Shown here: piece after piece, positions 13,564 through 27,700 of the stretch
How positions within the stretch are numbered: position 1 is the stretch's first letter
How the letters are laid out: each line of letters begins with the position of its first letter
Assembly: GCF_047496725.1 (NCBI RefSeq)
Contig: NC_132975.1
Coordinates: 14,765,501-14,829,500, forward strand
Direction: 5' to 3'
DNA from: Anoplolepis gracilipes
Lineage: Eukaryota > Arthropoda > Insecta > Hymenoptera > Formicidae
Length of the DNA: 64,000 nt
The notes under the pieces: generated by a model
The model's database searches: none
What the model saw: the letters and a program-made list of their open reading frames with translations, nothing else
What the model was told of the DNA's origin: nothing
Position numbers and translations under genes: made by a program

Positions 13564-14937
13564 AAAAATAAATTCATAATAAAATATAAAGAAGAATGCG
13601 TAAGCTAGTATTTTTTTATTTATATTAATATAATACATTAAAATTATAACTGTAATAAACATCTCGCTTGCAATAATATTTTCGATCATTTCTGTTTTTT
13701 CAAAGAAAATGTTATAAAATATATAAAAATAAATATATAAAAAATAATATAAGCGCGTGTACTTGTGAATTCCATGATGTAGTTGATCGTAGTTCGTTGT
13801 TCAAAAGTAAACTGAGTTCAGACAAATCAAAGAATGACCTTTACCAGTTCTTATCATTATGGCCCATGAATACACATGATTATTTGTATGTGTAAATTAC
13901 ATTCTCTCAAATTATCTTTAATCATATATGTATATGTGGCTCCTATGAATATTATATATCACTAATTTTTTCTTTTTCTCTCTCATCACATAAATAGCAT
14001 ACATAGATATACAAATATCTGTATCTTAATTTACGTGTATTTTTGTATAGATTTAAACATACGGTCAATAAATCAGTTTTACAATTATAAATTATATGTA
14101 AAGACTATTGTGAAGTTTATATAATGCAAGTAACACAAGTAAAAACCATCCGAAAAATAGAGAAAAGAGAGAATAGGCCAATATTTAATAATTTGTTTTT
14201 TATTTCATTTTTCAACATTTTTTATTAATAAAAAATTTTTATTATCTATATTTGATGATCAGAAAAATCAGTCAAGTAATAATAAAAATACGCGTCAAAT
14301 CGATTAAGGCTAACGCATGATAGAAAAAAATAATAAATGCGTTGGTATCTAACTCGTTTAAATAATAGGTTTGTTCTTTTAATTGAATTAGTGCAGCCAG
14401 TTCAATTATAAAGAATAGACCTAATATATCGTCTTTATAGACATAAAGTTGATTATTTTCAAAATTAAAATATTTGCTTCATAACAAACTTTAAAATGAT
14501 AATACACATTTTAATTAATTTTATAGAATATGTACATACACACAAATGTATGCAAATATAAATTGTCATTTTTATAATGTACGTGCAAATATCCACGATT
14601 CTTTTACTTTATTCTAATTCCGATGAAAATGCGAGATAATTTCTTAAGGCAAGACTTGAACGCTTAAATATACTATTTACAAATTTATTTTCTATTTGTC
14701 TCTTATATACAATCATATCTGGGAAATGTATCATGTCATTAAGTTACCTTTCATTTAGTTTATTACTATACAAAATTATATCTCCTTGTATACTATACAT
14801 TTGAAAATTTACTTCAATGTACAAGATCTTGCTGTGTTATATGTATAAAACTGTTATTATATTAACAAGCATATTAGTGATCTAAAGCAAGAAGTTTGAT
14901 AAAACGTTACTGACACATACGTAGTATAATTAACATA
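13564..14937. other. AT-rich intergenic spacer
   Basis: This lies between the vitellogenin-like start codon and the PAXBP1 stop codon, both genes being on the minus strand. It should contain the vitellogenin-like promoter and the PAXBP1 3' UTR. I see no specific element in it. Confidence 0.6.
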
Positions 14938-17900
14938 TTATAATGGCTTGATTATTTTCAAGATGGACTTGGCGTATTCCCAGGCTTCACTGCAACATGC
15001 GAATCTTGCTTTAGACACGTTCATATATATTCTAGGCGATTCATAACACGAAAAAAATGTGTCATCAATCGCAGCAAAATATTATTAATAAACACTTACT
15101 TATGTGCAGGATTTGCTTGATCCAACTGCTCACTTAGCTGTTGAATGAGGGCAGCAAACATTCTGAGATGTTCTATAGTTTCCCCTTGTAACCATGCTCT
15201 TGGTAGCGTACTCATGATCTAATATTCATTGAATAAACGTTTTATTTATTACAATCAATAAATAAAGCATTAAATTGTCTTTCAATACAATAATAATTCA
15301 TGATGTTATATATATTAAATATATTTTAAACATATATATGTTAAATCATTACCATGTTTGCTTTGAATAAAGCATCCGTTGGACAAGAAACTCGTAATCC
15401 GGCCAAAAGATAACGATTCAAAAGTGAGCCTAATGCCATATTTTTTAACTGCATATCTCCAAGAAGACCTTGCCAACTTAGTAAATTACGCAGCAACTTA
15501 ACAGCCATTGCGAACTGCCTTTGAAAAAATTGATGTTTTGTATCCAAAACTCTAGAATGATAAATTATGTTAAAGTTAATGAAAAGATATAATTATGAAA
15601 AATATTACTAAGAATAACTGAAAAATCTAATAGTAATAAAAATAATTTAATTTTATATATATATATAATTAAATTATTTTTATTACTATATATATATATA
15701 TATATTTAAATTATTTTTATTACTATATATATATAGAATACTGACTGTTTTGGAAAGATAGGTATAAAAACGTCGTTCTCAACAGCATCTTTAATTTTAT
15801 CTAAAATAGCATTAAATAAAATTTCCAATTGTTTGCTTGTGTCATTTAAATTCGGATATTCTTTGATAAAACGATTTATAGCTCCTACAAGACGTAACGT
15901 TTGAGATGTCGACATTGGATCCCATATTTTTTCGATAATAGCTAGAAAATAACATATTAAGTTACATTACATATATATTAAGTAATTAAGTATACTACTC
16001 ACATATTAATTAAAATATTAAGTATAAGAATTATTTTATTCTTAGCGCACACAATTTTATAAATAACGTTATAAAAACTATAAAAAGAGTAATCCTTACA
16101 TGTCAATTTTGGTATTACAATCTTTTCAATTGTAGATGGTATTAATCTAACATCCGGATCTCGTTTCAATGATTCTTCTGTTTCTTTACTATCTAAAGCA
16201 TATAGAAGCAATGTATTATACCATTTCGTCCTTTCTATGTCAGCGCTTTCCTACGAGAACAATCCAAAAAATTAGTTATGAATCATCATAAACATCAATA
16301 ATGCTATTTGTCTTCAAAAAGAATAAATAAATTACCATAATTGGATTCCAAGTAACTAATTGTAGTTTGATGATTGGAGAAATTATTTTAGGCAAACATA
16401 ACGATACATAAGCTTCTGTGTAAGCATCTATGTCTGTCTCTCTCCACGATTCAAATTTTGAAAGTATTCCGCGCACTGTACAATATTCCTCCATGACATC
16501 AGAAAATATATTTTTACAATCATTATCAATTTCATCTGAAATAAGATTAAAAAATGTATAATATAAGAATTATATGTTAAAAATATAAATAAGAAACTTT
16601 AAGAAAAGAATCTCAAAATTTTGTAAAATATATTATGCTTGTTTGCCTTTTGCTTGTTTAAATGCGAGATTTTGTTGCTCAGTAACTTCATCGTCACTAG
16701 ACATGCCATCGATATGTTTTGGCATATTTGAAGCTAATTCTCTGGCTCTTCTGCGACGGGCTCTCCTACCCTCCCTCTCTGTAGCTCGTCGTACATGAGC
16801 TTCTACTTCCGGTCCTCTTCTCACGGTTTGGCTTCCTATAAAACGAAAAGAGTTGTAGAATTTTTTGTAAAATTTTTCAATCAGAATGACTTAAACAAAT
16901 CGAATGTATTAATTAAAGAATCAAAGGATAAAAATAATTGTAGCAATTATATCAAGTTGTCAATCGTATGTGCACTGGTTAGTGTAGAAATGTATTTACT
17001 GACTTGCTGCAGTTATTTCTTCCGCCTGATCCCTCGTGTCCTGTCGTCTCCGTTCCATCAATTCGGTCGAGCGTTCGCCATACAAATCTAACCAGCGTTG
17101 CTCCAATTCGATAACCAGAGGAAGCTAACAAAAGAATTATGTGTTTAAATAAATTAATAATGTAAATATATTCCAAATTAATTATATCCCATTTAAAGAT
17201 TTCATGATATAATGATAGATAAACTTGAAAAATATTAATTCTCTTTTTTGTCTTAATCTGCAATTTTATAAATCATTTTAAAAACTTGTTTATAACAATT
17301 TTGTTTATACATTACAATGATAAGCATACATTTACTTACCATGATCAAGTTAATTTGTATTAATATTGTGCGTTCTTATACAATATATTTATATATAAAT
17401 TTCAAGATATGTATGTATAAAAGTAATACAGAGAAGATAATGACCCCCGGCAATAGAAGAATGTATTATATATACATATCCCCTTTAGTTTAGCGCTTAA
17501 AACGCCAATATAACAAAACTACTTGAAAAGATTTAGTTATTCTATTGTTTTATTTATTGAAATGCTCGCGGAAATAAATGATGTCAAAACCAAGTTTATT
17601 TTGTAAAATTTTCGTTTCAATTAAATTTTATTTAGATTAAAATGATAATACTTGTGTAATCTGCTTAAAAGAATTTATCTAAGCAAAAAAATAAAAAAAA
17701 AACAACAATTAAACAAGTATTATTTTCAAATAATATAATTGGAATCTTATGTATTGTTGCAGTTAAATTGAGTTACAATACCAAAGAGGCAAAAGATTAT
17801 AAATTTTTCCTACATTTCATATATTTATTATGTTTATAAAGTATAACTGATAAAGATAATTTTCCTAATCAAATCTGATTTGAGTAATTCTTTTATAAGT

Positions 17901-20900
17901 ACGAAATAGCTCTATATAGCGAATTTTACATAATAAATAAAAACAGTGAAGTTTTAAATGGTTAATTATATAATATTGCTGGTACTTTACTGGAGCTGGA
18001 GAATCTCTGCCAGCCGCACATACTGTACGATAAACCCCAGTGCACATAAATCAAACGTGACAGCGTATCAACCCACCTTCTCATCAAGACACTCTACCAA
18101 GTCAGTGACATACCCACGCAACTCTTGGTAATATCTGAAGCGTTGTGCGTAATGCGGCGTACGGACTTCACCCTCGTCCAATTCTTTTATGGTTTGCTGT
18201 AATTCTTGTTCTAAACGTTCCTGATCTTGCTGATGTCGTCTCTGTACCTCTTTCAAATTGTCCAACCTTTAAACAAGTGTGATTTCTAAATGTAAACTAC
18301 TGATTTTATAAACTCATTTTTTTCTTTTAGCTTAAAGCTTAAAATATACATTAATTTTATATAAAATATATAGAACCTTGCACACATCCTATTCACAACA
18401 TCTTGCGGTGTAAGAGGTACAATCTTTGTTGGATCTGGTGGTTGAATGGACGGAGGTGGTGGCGGTGCAGGCATTAATACCATTTCCAAAGATACACCAG
18501 ATCCTATCATCTGATTTACATTCATACCCATTGTATATTGTTGTTGTAACATAGAATCTTGCTGTGCTGCTGCAATCTGTATATCATAAAAGATTATTTT
18601 GCGTGTGTGGACATATTTTTTTTATTACATCTCGACTTATCTTACACTAAATTATGCTTTTACCTGAGCACCAGTTACACCCTTTCGTATCTGCTGAGCC
18701 TCCCATTCTTCTTCTTCATTTTCGTGTTCACTTTCATTATCTGAAACTAAATTAAAACGCGTTCAAAATTCCATTATCCAACTATTATAATCTGGAAGAT
18801 AATTGCTTAAATTATATTATAACTAAAGACTCACATTTTATTGGAACTTGAGAAGCAAGAAATGCTTCTCTCCTTTTTTCTTTATCACGTGCTTCTGTGT
18901 TGACAGTCATATCAAGTCGATCTTGAGAATCCTCATCGTCACTTCGATCATGATCTTCCTCTCGTATTAGTCTGGATTTGCCCTTGTCATCGCTACAAAC
19001 ATGAATTTGTTAGAAATATTATTATTAAACATATGATTATATATAATACAAGATGTATAAATTTTCTATTTATTAAATAATTTTTAATAAAGAATTTTTA
19101 AGAAAGAAATGTACCTTTGCTCTTCAATAGGAATGTAATCAGTTCCCAATTCTCTTGCTTTCTGTCTACGCTTTCTTGCTGCATGGATCATAGCTGCATC
19201 AGGTATACATCCACCTAAATAAAATTAATAGTTACAATGTTTGATCATATTTTAAGTATAGAAATATCTTACTATCCAATCGAAATAATATGCCAATAAT
19301 TTTATAACATATACATAATTTATAATACCACTTAGTTTTAATATCTCTGAAAAACCAAATGCTAAGCAAAATGCTTTTCTTTCTATTTCAGCTTCATCTA
19401 AAAGATTGGATTGTTAAATATACAATAAAGTGTTACATTTAATTTAAATGCCAGAAATACATGTAACAGTATTTATATTTAAAATATTTTTTCTTATATA
19501 AATAATAAAAAAAATTACATACTTTCAAGTAGTATTTTAACAGTTTCAGCTTTATCTGTATTTTTCCGAAATTTGTGACTGCAAGACTCATCTTCTTCTT
19601 CATCCGATGTATAGTCATCCTTTCCTGCTGCCAACGCAGCACGTCCATTCAAAATCAGAGGTCCAGTGTTTTTTATTTTAACCTAGTAATAAAAATTATT
19701 CATCGTTTAGTAAAGATGTATAGTGTTACACAAGTGACAAAATTCATAAAATTTGTAAAAATATATCACACATTAGAAATTTTCTATGAAAAGAAAAGAG
19801 ATTTACAAAGTACAATTTTAATAGATTTTTTTTATATTATTCTGAAATTAATGTAAATATATTCTTACTAACATTAACAGCATAATTTAAGATACCGAAA
19901 CATCCACATAAAAAATTATGTTAATTTATAATAAAAGTCGGCTTACTGCAAGATGAGAGATTGTGTACATATATAGACATTCAAGATAGATAATAAAGAA
20001 TCAAGATCAGATAATTCAAGGAGCACTCGAAACAAAATCTTTATCACATGGCGATATTTTTTTTTTTAGTACACATAATTGATAAGACAGAAAAATATTA
20101 TGAAAGTAATATGAGATATCAAGTGATTATAATATATAAATATGTATTTGTCTAAAGTTAATAATTTAAAGAAAAAGAAGAACTGTATTTGTGAGTAAAA
20201 TACTTTGATATATGTAGACATTAAATATTATTATAAAACACATTGTGTAAAAAATGACATTTAAATTATAAATGTGTCTTCTCGCTGTACTCCCATAGTT
20301 GTTCCAAATCTTGAAACATTAGTCAATACATTAGGAAGAGAGATGTAAAAAACACCTTCTATATCAAATGATAAGTTACTTAAATTGAAGAAATGCTAAT
20401 AATAATAAAACATCATAGAGATAGCTTACTACTAGATCATCTGTCTTTATCTCTAAATCTTTTTCCTGCTTAATGGATTTATTTGCTTGCTCAGAGTCCA
20501 CTTGGATTTTCTCTTCACCTTTCTTTTTCCTCCTTTCGTGATCTAGTTGTTTCATTAGCTTTTTGCTCCTTGACGATTTCTTGACTATAAAAACTTCTCC
20601 ATCGTCCCCTGCAATTTATTTCAACTTTTAATTTCAATCAAACTATACTCTATCGTACAACATTTAGTAATAGATTTAGCAGAAACAGCATCTTCTATTT
20701 CTATATATTAAAACAAAGTTATATTAAAGGATCGTTTTAGTTCCTGTTATCGCAGTTGCAAAGATACCCCTGTAAAACCTTATTCCATACAAAGTGATTA
20801 TTATATTTTCATTAAAAGCTAAAATAGATTTATTCATATGCACACTAATTACGCATGTTTAAGCAAGAGCGATGTGTGTGTATGTGTATATAAACCTTGT

Positions 20901-21067
20901 TCCAGCTCCTCTCCGAAACTGAGGCGCGTCTGCTTTGGCTTCTCCTTCTTCGTCTTAATTTTGACAGGCTGCGCGTCCTCCACCTCCATTCTGTTTTCAT
21001 TATCTTCATCCTCATCGTTGAAAGGACGTCGGCGTATATTTCGCTTCGGCTTGTTGAATAATGACAT
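14938..21067 (-). CDS. PAXBP1: PAXBP1 / GC-rich sequence DNA-binding factor (GCFC) homologue (17 exons)
   Basis: Exons in transcript order: 20896-21067, 20430-20608, 19523-19682, 19329-19397, 19115-19214, 18835-18992, 18664-18746, 18377-18576, 18077-18266, 17004-17124, 16647-16835, 16336-16535, 16100-16250, 15746-15941, 15353-15551, 15100-15218, 14938-14989. They total 2538 nt, giving 845 aa, in frame. The N-terminus is basic then acidic (MSLFNKPKRNIRRRPFNDED); a proline run (APPPPPSIQPP) and a coiled-coil-like Q/E segment precede the conserved RYYQELRGYVTDLVECLDEK; the C-terminal GCFC region includes VSLCLPKIISPIIKLQLVTW. Family members are nuclear; PAXBP1 links PAX3/7 to chromatin, and GCFC proteins have been connected with splicing. 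The exon 11 to 12 junction needs a GC donor. The gene shares its upstream interval with WDR75. Confidence 0.93.
15630..15738. repeat. AT-rich inverted/duplicated repeat in a PAXBP1 intron
   Basis: The motif AATTATTTTTATTACTATAT occurs twice around TA runs and is preceded by its near reverse complement. It could fold, but it is probably replication slippage. Confidence 0.6.
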
Positions 21068-21790
21068 TATATCGTTACAGCATCAACACGTCGTTCTCTC
21101 CTCGACAACGGCAACGGTCATCTACCACTCGACGGTTAAAGACGCGTTAAAGAATAAAAAGCGGAATGTATCGCATCACGCGAGGCTACACACTCATTAA
21201 ATCGGAATATAAGTTGGAATTAACTTTTCTCCTTATTTATCGATAAAAATTCGTGAGTACTCGATGAAATAAAACTGGAAATTGATGCTAACTGCTAACC
21301 GTGGGCAGCTGATGAAGCTGGACGGAACGTTTCATTCACGAAATATGACGTTTGTAAGAATGTCACACGTTCACGCGTTTTTACGAGAGCGTACCAGTGC
21401 TCCATCGCTGATTGACCAATCAGAGAGTTCTATTTTGAATTGGCCAATCGGTGACGTGGACAATCAAGTTTCATTGCTCCTTTCGCTCATCTAGACAAGT
21501 ATTTGTGCGACAACCAATAAAAATGCAGTATAGATTCGCGTTTGAAAATCTATTTAAATTTTCGAACGCAGACACTCTACGTCGTCGAATGAAAATTTAT
21601 TCAATGATCTATATACAAAATGCCGAAATGTGGTGCGGACTGCGGACGCTGTAACTTTAAAAGGTTAGCGGAAAAGGAAAAAAAAATAATTTCCACAAAT
21701 TGGAGGTACTTCCTTCAATAAAAAAAGAAAAAAAAAATATATATATTGCATCTTCAATAGGATATTCATAGATAGGTATAGGGTGGAAGA
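21068..21790. promoter_or_regulatory. Bidirectional promoter region of PAXBP1 and WDR75
   Basis: The start codons of the two divergent genes are 723 bp apart. The interval carries three CCAAT boxes (21416-21420, 21444-21448, 21514-21518) and a CRE-like TGACGT (21452-21457), with no TATA box at a convincing place. NF-Y type CCAAT boxes are common in bidirectional housekeeping promoters; their use here is inferred. Confidence 0.6.
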
Positions 21791-24700
21791 ATGGATTTTG
21801 TGCACTCTGATGTGGACGATTTAATTGTGAAGAGAAAAGGCGGTGGAAGTATAATTGATCAACGTCCACTATTTTCCACCGATGGAGAGTAAGTTTATCC
21901 GTTTCTTCATGTTTTAATCGATTCATTAAATACATTAACATTGTTTAACACGAGGATATTTTTTCAGAACTTTGTATATAGTGTGGAAAAATGTCATAAG
22001 AGTGTATAGCACGCAAACGGGAGATTTCGTGCGAGAGTTTGAGTCGTCGAATTTTAGAATTGCTGGAATAATAGTACATCCAGATAATGCCAATGTTATT
22101 ATCGGTTGTACAGAAAGCGGTGAGCTGGACTTCTGGAATTGTCAAAGTGGCATTATCACCAAGAAACTAGTAAGCGATTAAGCATTAAAGTTTATATAGA
22201 GAAATATTGCGGATATATAATTATACCTTTGATACTTTTGCAGCAATTACAATCTGTGACAAATAAGGCAAAAATTAAAACTTTTCACATTACAAAGTAT
22301 AAAACGTTTCAAGGAAATGAGATATGTCAAGCATTAATAACTTATCTCTCCAATTGTGGGGCTAAAATATTTATACTTTTATTTGATATAGAGAATGGAA
22401 CATGTATGAAATCGATATACATTTGGTGAGAAATTTTTTAACAAATTTTTTATTTTGCTTTTTATTAAATAAATTATCTAAAATAATTGCATGCATAACA
22501 ATTTTCATACATAATTTATATAAAAAAGTATTTGTAATTTATCTTTTATATTTTTAGCACAAAATCACAAGAGTATTACATTGATATAATTGGAAACCAT
22601 GGACAGAATTTAATAGCGCTTTTACATGATGACAATTTAGACATATTAAATCCAGCTAGAAATTTAGTAAATAAACTGTAAGATTTTTTTAACCTATTGT
22701 ATAATTAAATTAATATGCATTATAGAGCAATATATCATATTTAATATATAATATAAATGTAGACACAAGACTGGCAATCCAAGTAGATTACCTACTTGTA
22801 TAGCGGGACATCCAGAAGAAGAATGTGTTGCCACAGGAGATTCTAGTGGTCGTGTAGTAGTATGGAGAAGTTTATTCCAAACTAGACCATATACAGCTGT
22901 GTTTCATTGGCATACATTGCCAGTTACGGAAATAGTATTTAGTAAATCAGGTAATATATATTATTACAGATGTTAACATTTTGTTAGATATCTTTTGCGC
23001 ATTATACACTAGCAAGTCAACATTACATATATTTGTTCATTTTACAGGTGGCCATATGTATACGGGTGGTGGTGAATGTGTATTAGTAAAATGGACTTTA
23101 GCAAATCCACATAACAAGTCTTTTCTTCCACGATTACCAGCGCCTATTAAACATCTCACTATTGCACCTGACAATTTATATGTAGCTGTATCGACTTTAG
23201 ACAATGGTAAAGCTCTATAATTTTTTTTTATAAGTTCTAATAATAGTAAGTTTATAACAGCTGATTATACAACATGATTGTAATAGGTATTGTTATTGTA
23301 AATCCTCAAAGAAAATTGACATCAGTGATACAAAACTTTACGTGGGGCGTTGCTTCGTCATCCAAAGATTTATTTCCCGCGGGACTTATCGTCGATCCGA
23401 GGACAGGTAGCCTCGTTTTAAATAGTCGGACTGGACATGTACAATTTTACAACACTCATACAAAAAATCTATTGTATAATGTGAGTAAAATTTATTGCAT
23501 GTTGAAGGTAAAAGAATATAATGATAACCAGATAATAAAAATGAGGTATTTATAAACTTTCCAGATTAATATAACTGCACAAAATTTTCTTACCCAAGAA
23601 CGTGATGCGATTATTGTAAATACGGAAGTTACAAAAATAGCTCTTAATCACAATGGCACATGGATGGCAACAGTCGAAGAACGAAATGATAAAATTTCAT
23701 CTATAGAAGTTAGATTAAAATTTTGGATATATAATGTAAACAAACAGATGTAAGAATGCCTTACATAAATTAGTCACTGCATTTATTCAACATAATCGCA
23801 ATGTTAATATATAATTTTTTAACGTTTTAGATTTATGTTAAATACATCCATTGAATTACCTCATGAGAGCGGAGTAAATGCATTACATTTTCAACCAAAT
23901 ATGTCATTCGACGATGGAGAATTGTTAGCAGTCACAACTGGGAAAGATAACAAATTTAAATTATGGAATTTAGGAAAATCCTCTACTATAGAAAGTATTT
24001 TATATTTAATTGTTTAACGAAATAAGCTTCATTAAAATTAAATGTATCTCTCTACTTGATATAATTACATTTGTTGTAGGAGAGACACAACATTGGTATT
24101 GTTACGGAGTAGGAGACTATCGTAATCTAGCGACTACAGATGCTGGTTTTTCAATGGATGGTTCTTTATTAGCTATTGGTTTTTATTCTACTCTAACCAT
24201 ATGGATACCCGAAACTTGCGAGTTGAAATCCAGTCTTACACATTCTCAATACAACCATCCAATAACGTAAGTCAAGAGACAGTAAAATATTGTCATATCA
24301 TTGATTAATATACTCTTAGCTAAATACAAAAAGTAATATTACAATTATTGTAAAATGTTTATAATAGACGAATAGAATTTGGCAAACATGAGGCCTGTCA
24401 TCTTGTAGTAGTTGCATCTCAGCAACACATAACAGTTTGGAACATTTTAACTCTTGCTATAACGTGGAGTGTACCTTTGAATGTTGTGAGTCTTACGTAC
24501 GATCCAAAATCCACATACATGGCAGCATTTACATCTGATAATTCATGTATGTTTCAATTGTATAAGCTTTTTTTTTATGTACTATTTGTTTCATTATTAA
24601 AAGAAAATAATTATTTTGAAAACTTTTTTTTAATCTTACAATCCATTATGTAATACATTTATATAATACATTTTTCTAATATAAAAATAATTTACTTGCT

Positions 24701-27700
24701 TTTAGTGTACGTGTTTACGCCACAAAGCTCGACACCCGTTTACAAGAAAACGTGCCTTATCGAGAGTACCAATTTCATATTGGCAGCTACTTTTATACCT
24801 CATCTACAGGAAAAACGCAATCCTTCGTTTGGTCAATGGCAACGAAAATCGCAATTATTCTTTTTGGATTCGAATCAAGTATGTGTCAAATTTATGTAAA
24901 TAATAAATTTAGATGTACATGCTAAATTGAAAATAACTTTGTACTCTATATATTGTATTCTGTTTAGGAATTGCTCACATTGGAGCCAGAATCTGAAGCA
25001 ACTATGTCTTTAGAAATCCTTTCAAATAAGGGAACCATACCACTGACTGCCTTCTCCAATTATATAGCAACTCGAATATCTTCAAACAAGGAACAGACTA
25101 TTGCACAAGTTCATGAACATCTTGGCACAGCAAAAGGAATGATAGAAGAAGTAAGTGGAATTTTGAATTTTAAAATTTGTTTTACACAGAGATTTCTACA
25201 AGTGTCGTGCACACTACATGTAGAAATTTTCTAAAAATTCAGAATATACAAATTTTAATAAATAGTTTTTTAATATTATTTATATTTGAAACAGACTGCA
25301 AAATTAAAATTAGCCTAAATAGACTGTATTGTAATCAGTTTTGTCTGATTTATTGAAATATCTGTGATATCTGTAAAATTCTTACTACGTTCTTTTCATA
25401 TTTATTTATTAGCGATATTCCTGCACAGCGTGATATGCTAATATTATCAATAATACAACAAAAATAGCTGTTTGTTGTTTGATAATAAAAAGAAAATTTC
25501 GTTATAATTGAGATCAAATTTACATTAAGTAAGTAAATGAACATAAGTTGCAAAATAAATTTTGCAGATTAAAATAATCTAAAGTAAATGTAGAAAAAAA
25601 AACGATATTTGTGACAAATGATATGAAGTAACAATTCGTGTAAATAAATTATTTATACATATTCTTAAAAGATAATATAAAAACTGTTTCAGTTTAATAA
25701 TTTATGCATAGTTGGAATGTATAGATAAAAAAATAAGTTTTTTTTTTTTTTAATTTATACTTTGTAAAAATTCTAAAATTAGATAAGTAAAGATGAAGAT
25801 TTATCAACGTAAAAAAAAAAAAAAAAAAATTAAATAATAAACAGTACGATATTATTTGTCATGATTGTCAATTGCACTTAATGCGACTTTTTTCTCAATG
25901 AAATAAAACTCTAATATAAGCTGCTTCTGTTTTCTAACATGAATTCATTTACGTATCATAATATATAGTCCAAAAATATATAATTTAGATGAACTCAAGC
26001 TTATTTAGCTTAAGGACTTGAAGTGGCATGTTCTGCGCGGCAGGACGACGAAATTTGGCGTAATACATCGCGGCTGTCAATCGTGGGTCGTATTGAATAT
26101 CCATTTGTCAGTGTCTCCTTCCTAAACGATAATTCCGACAGCGACGAACAAAATCGAACTTTCTATAACGAAGACAATGCCACTGTGGAATCTGCCTCAT
26201 ATTCTCGATCGCCTGCAAATTGTATAGCTTAAACAGAATTATTAGGATTATTCAACAAAAAACAAAAAAAAAGAAATTACTGCAATAAGAAAAAATTTGC
26301 TAAGAATGTAAGGAAAAGAACTAAAATAGAAAAAAAAATAGAACTAAAAAAAAGTTATTTGATATAATGACAACCAATTGCACTAATCGAAATCAGGTCA
26401 AACGGCTTCTGAAAAGGTCAAGAGTCTTGACGAAAAGTCTTCCTGTTTACAAGATCACACCACCTACGGCTCAATATGATTAGATACATCGTCGCACTCT
26501 CGGGCAAATAAAGATTGGTTTAATGAGGAATGTCAACGACCAACACTTTCGACATTATCATGTACAGCCCACGTGCCCGCAATGAAGAAAAATACGAGAG
26601 TCACATTTTTTATAATTGATACTCGGTCGAGAAGAGGGAAGTCGTGAGTCATCAGCGAAACCCTCGATGATCGAAAATTGTTAAACTCAATCCGTACAAT
26701 TTCCGGGCTTCAATACCAGCTCCCGTTTAATGTGATACGATATTACTACGATGCAGTACTTACTGCCTCACTATGACTAGCGGGATATCCGAAAACAGCC
26801 GCTACGAATAATATCGTTGTAAACAGGCACGACAGCAATCTCAATCCAGTCAGCTTCATCCTCGAGAAACCGGCTATTTTTCTAGCGAGCCGCTTAAGGA
26901 GATCCCGATTTCTTCCAATCTCTTTCTAACCCGGCTCTTCAAGTTCTTCTCAAACAGCCTTCTCCTTTAACAAGCAAAGATGCGAATTTTAATCCAAATT
27001 TCTTTCTCATAATTTTTCACAGAACTGTATTAACAGTAGTACCAGGCTCAACACGAACGATGAGGTCGATGAACCACCACGTTCAAAGGATATAACAATA
27101 ACGATGGTTGTATACGGAAAATTATAGTCGGTAAAATCTTTTTCGATCGACTAGTCGAAAAAGACAGGAGAAAAGATCTTTCACGTGTGTCCCAACGCTC
27201 CGCGGACGACTGGCTTTCAGCAGAAGTCTCGCCATGATTTAATATAGAAACTCCCACCCTCTCACGGCGTCCTATTTGTCGTCCCTTTAGGACCACTGGA
27301 CAACAGTCGCAAACTTCGCTGGAAATCCTATGCCTCTCGCGTCACAGCTGTATCGCAAACTATATCTCTATAGCTTCGGCGCGCTGTAGAGCACCTGTTC
27401 ATTGTGTATTCTTATGTATAGATTTTAACGTTTTGCAACACGATGAATGTTATCAGTCGTCTTGCCTTTTCTTCGCGTGGGCGGAAAGTGGCCCGACAAA
27501 TTGAACGGAGTGAGGTGGTTCGGTATTGGAAAAGGTAGATAAGGATGAATGCCGGTCGCTCGATGTAAGATACGTCGCGTCCGTGTCGAATAATTAATCC
27601 GTTTCGAAAATAAACTTGTGGAATATCTCTGCTGAGGAATTTATCGAAATTAGTTACGCGCGGGACGTAACGTGCTATTCCACTGCTATCGGACGACTCG

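Noticed and set aside
25151..25318. WDR75 ending just after exon 13 (read-through stop at 25234, or short exons at 25190 or 25295)
   Set aside because: Exons at 30094 and 30308 restore the conserved C-terminal segment and acidic tail in the right phase. A short isoform cannot be excluded.
26023..26232. 69-codon plus-strand frame opposite the peptide exon
   Set aside because: It begins with GTG, not ATG, and is the acidic antisense image of the basic minus-strand exon, which has a signal-peptide exon and matching phase.
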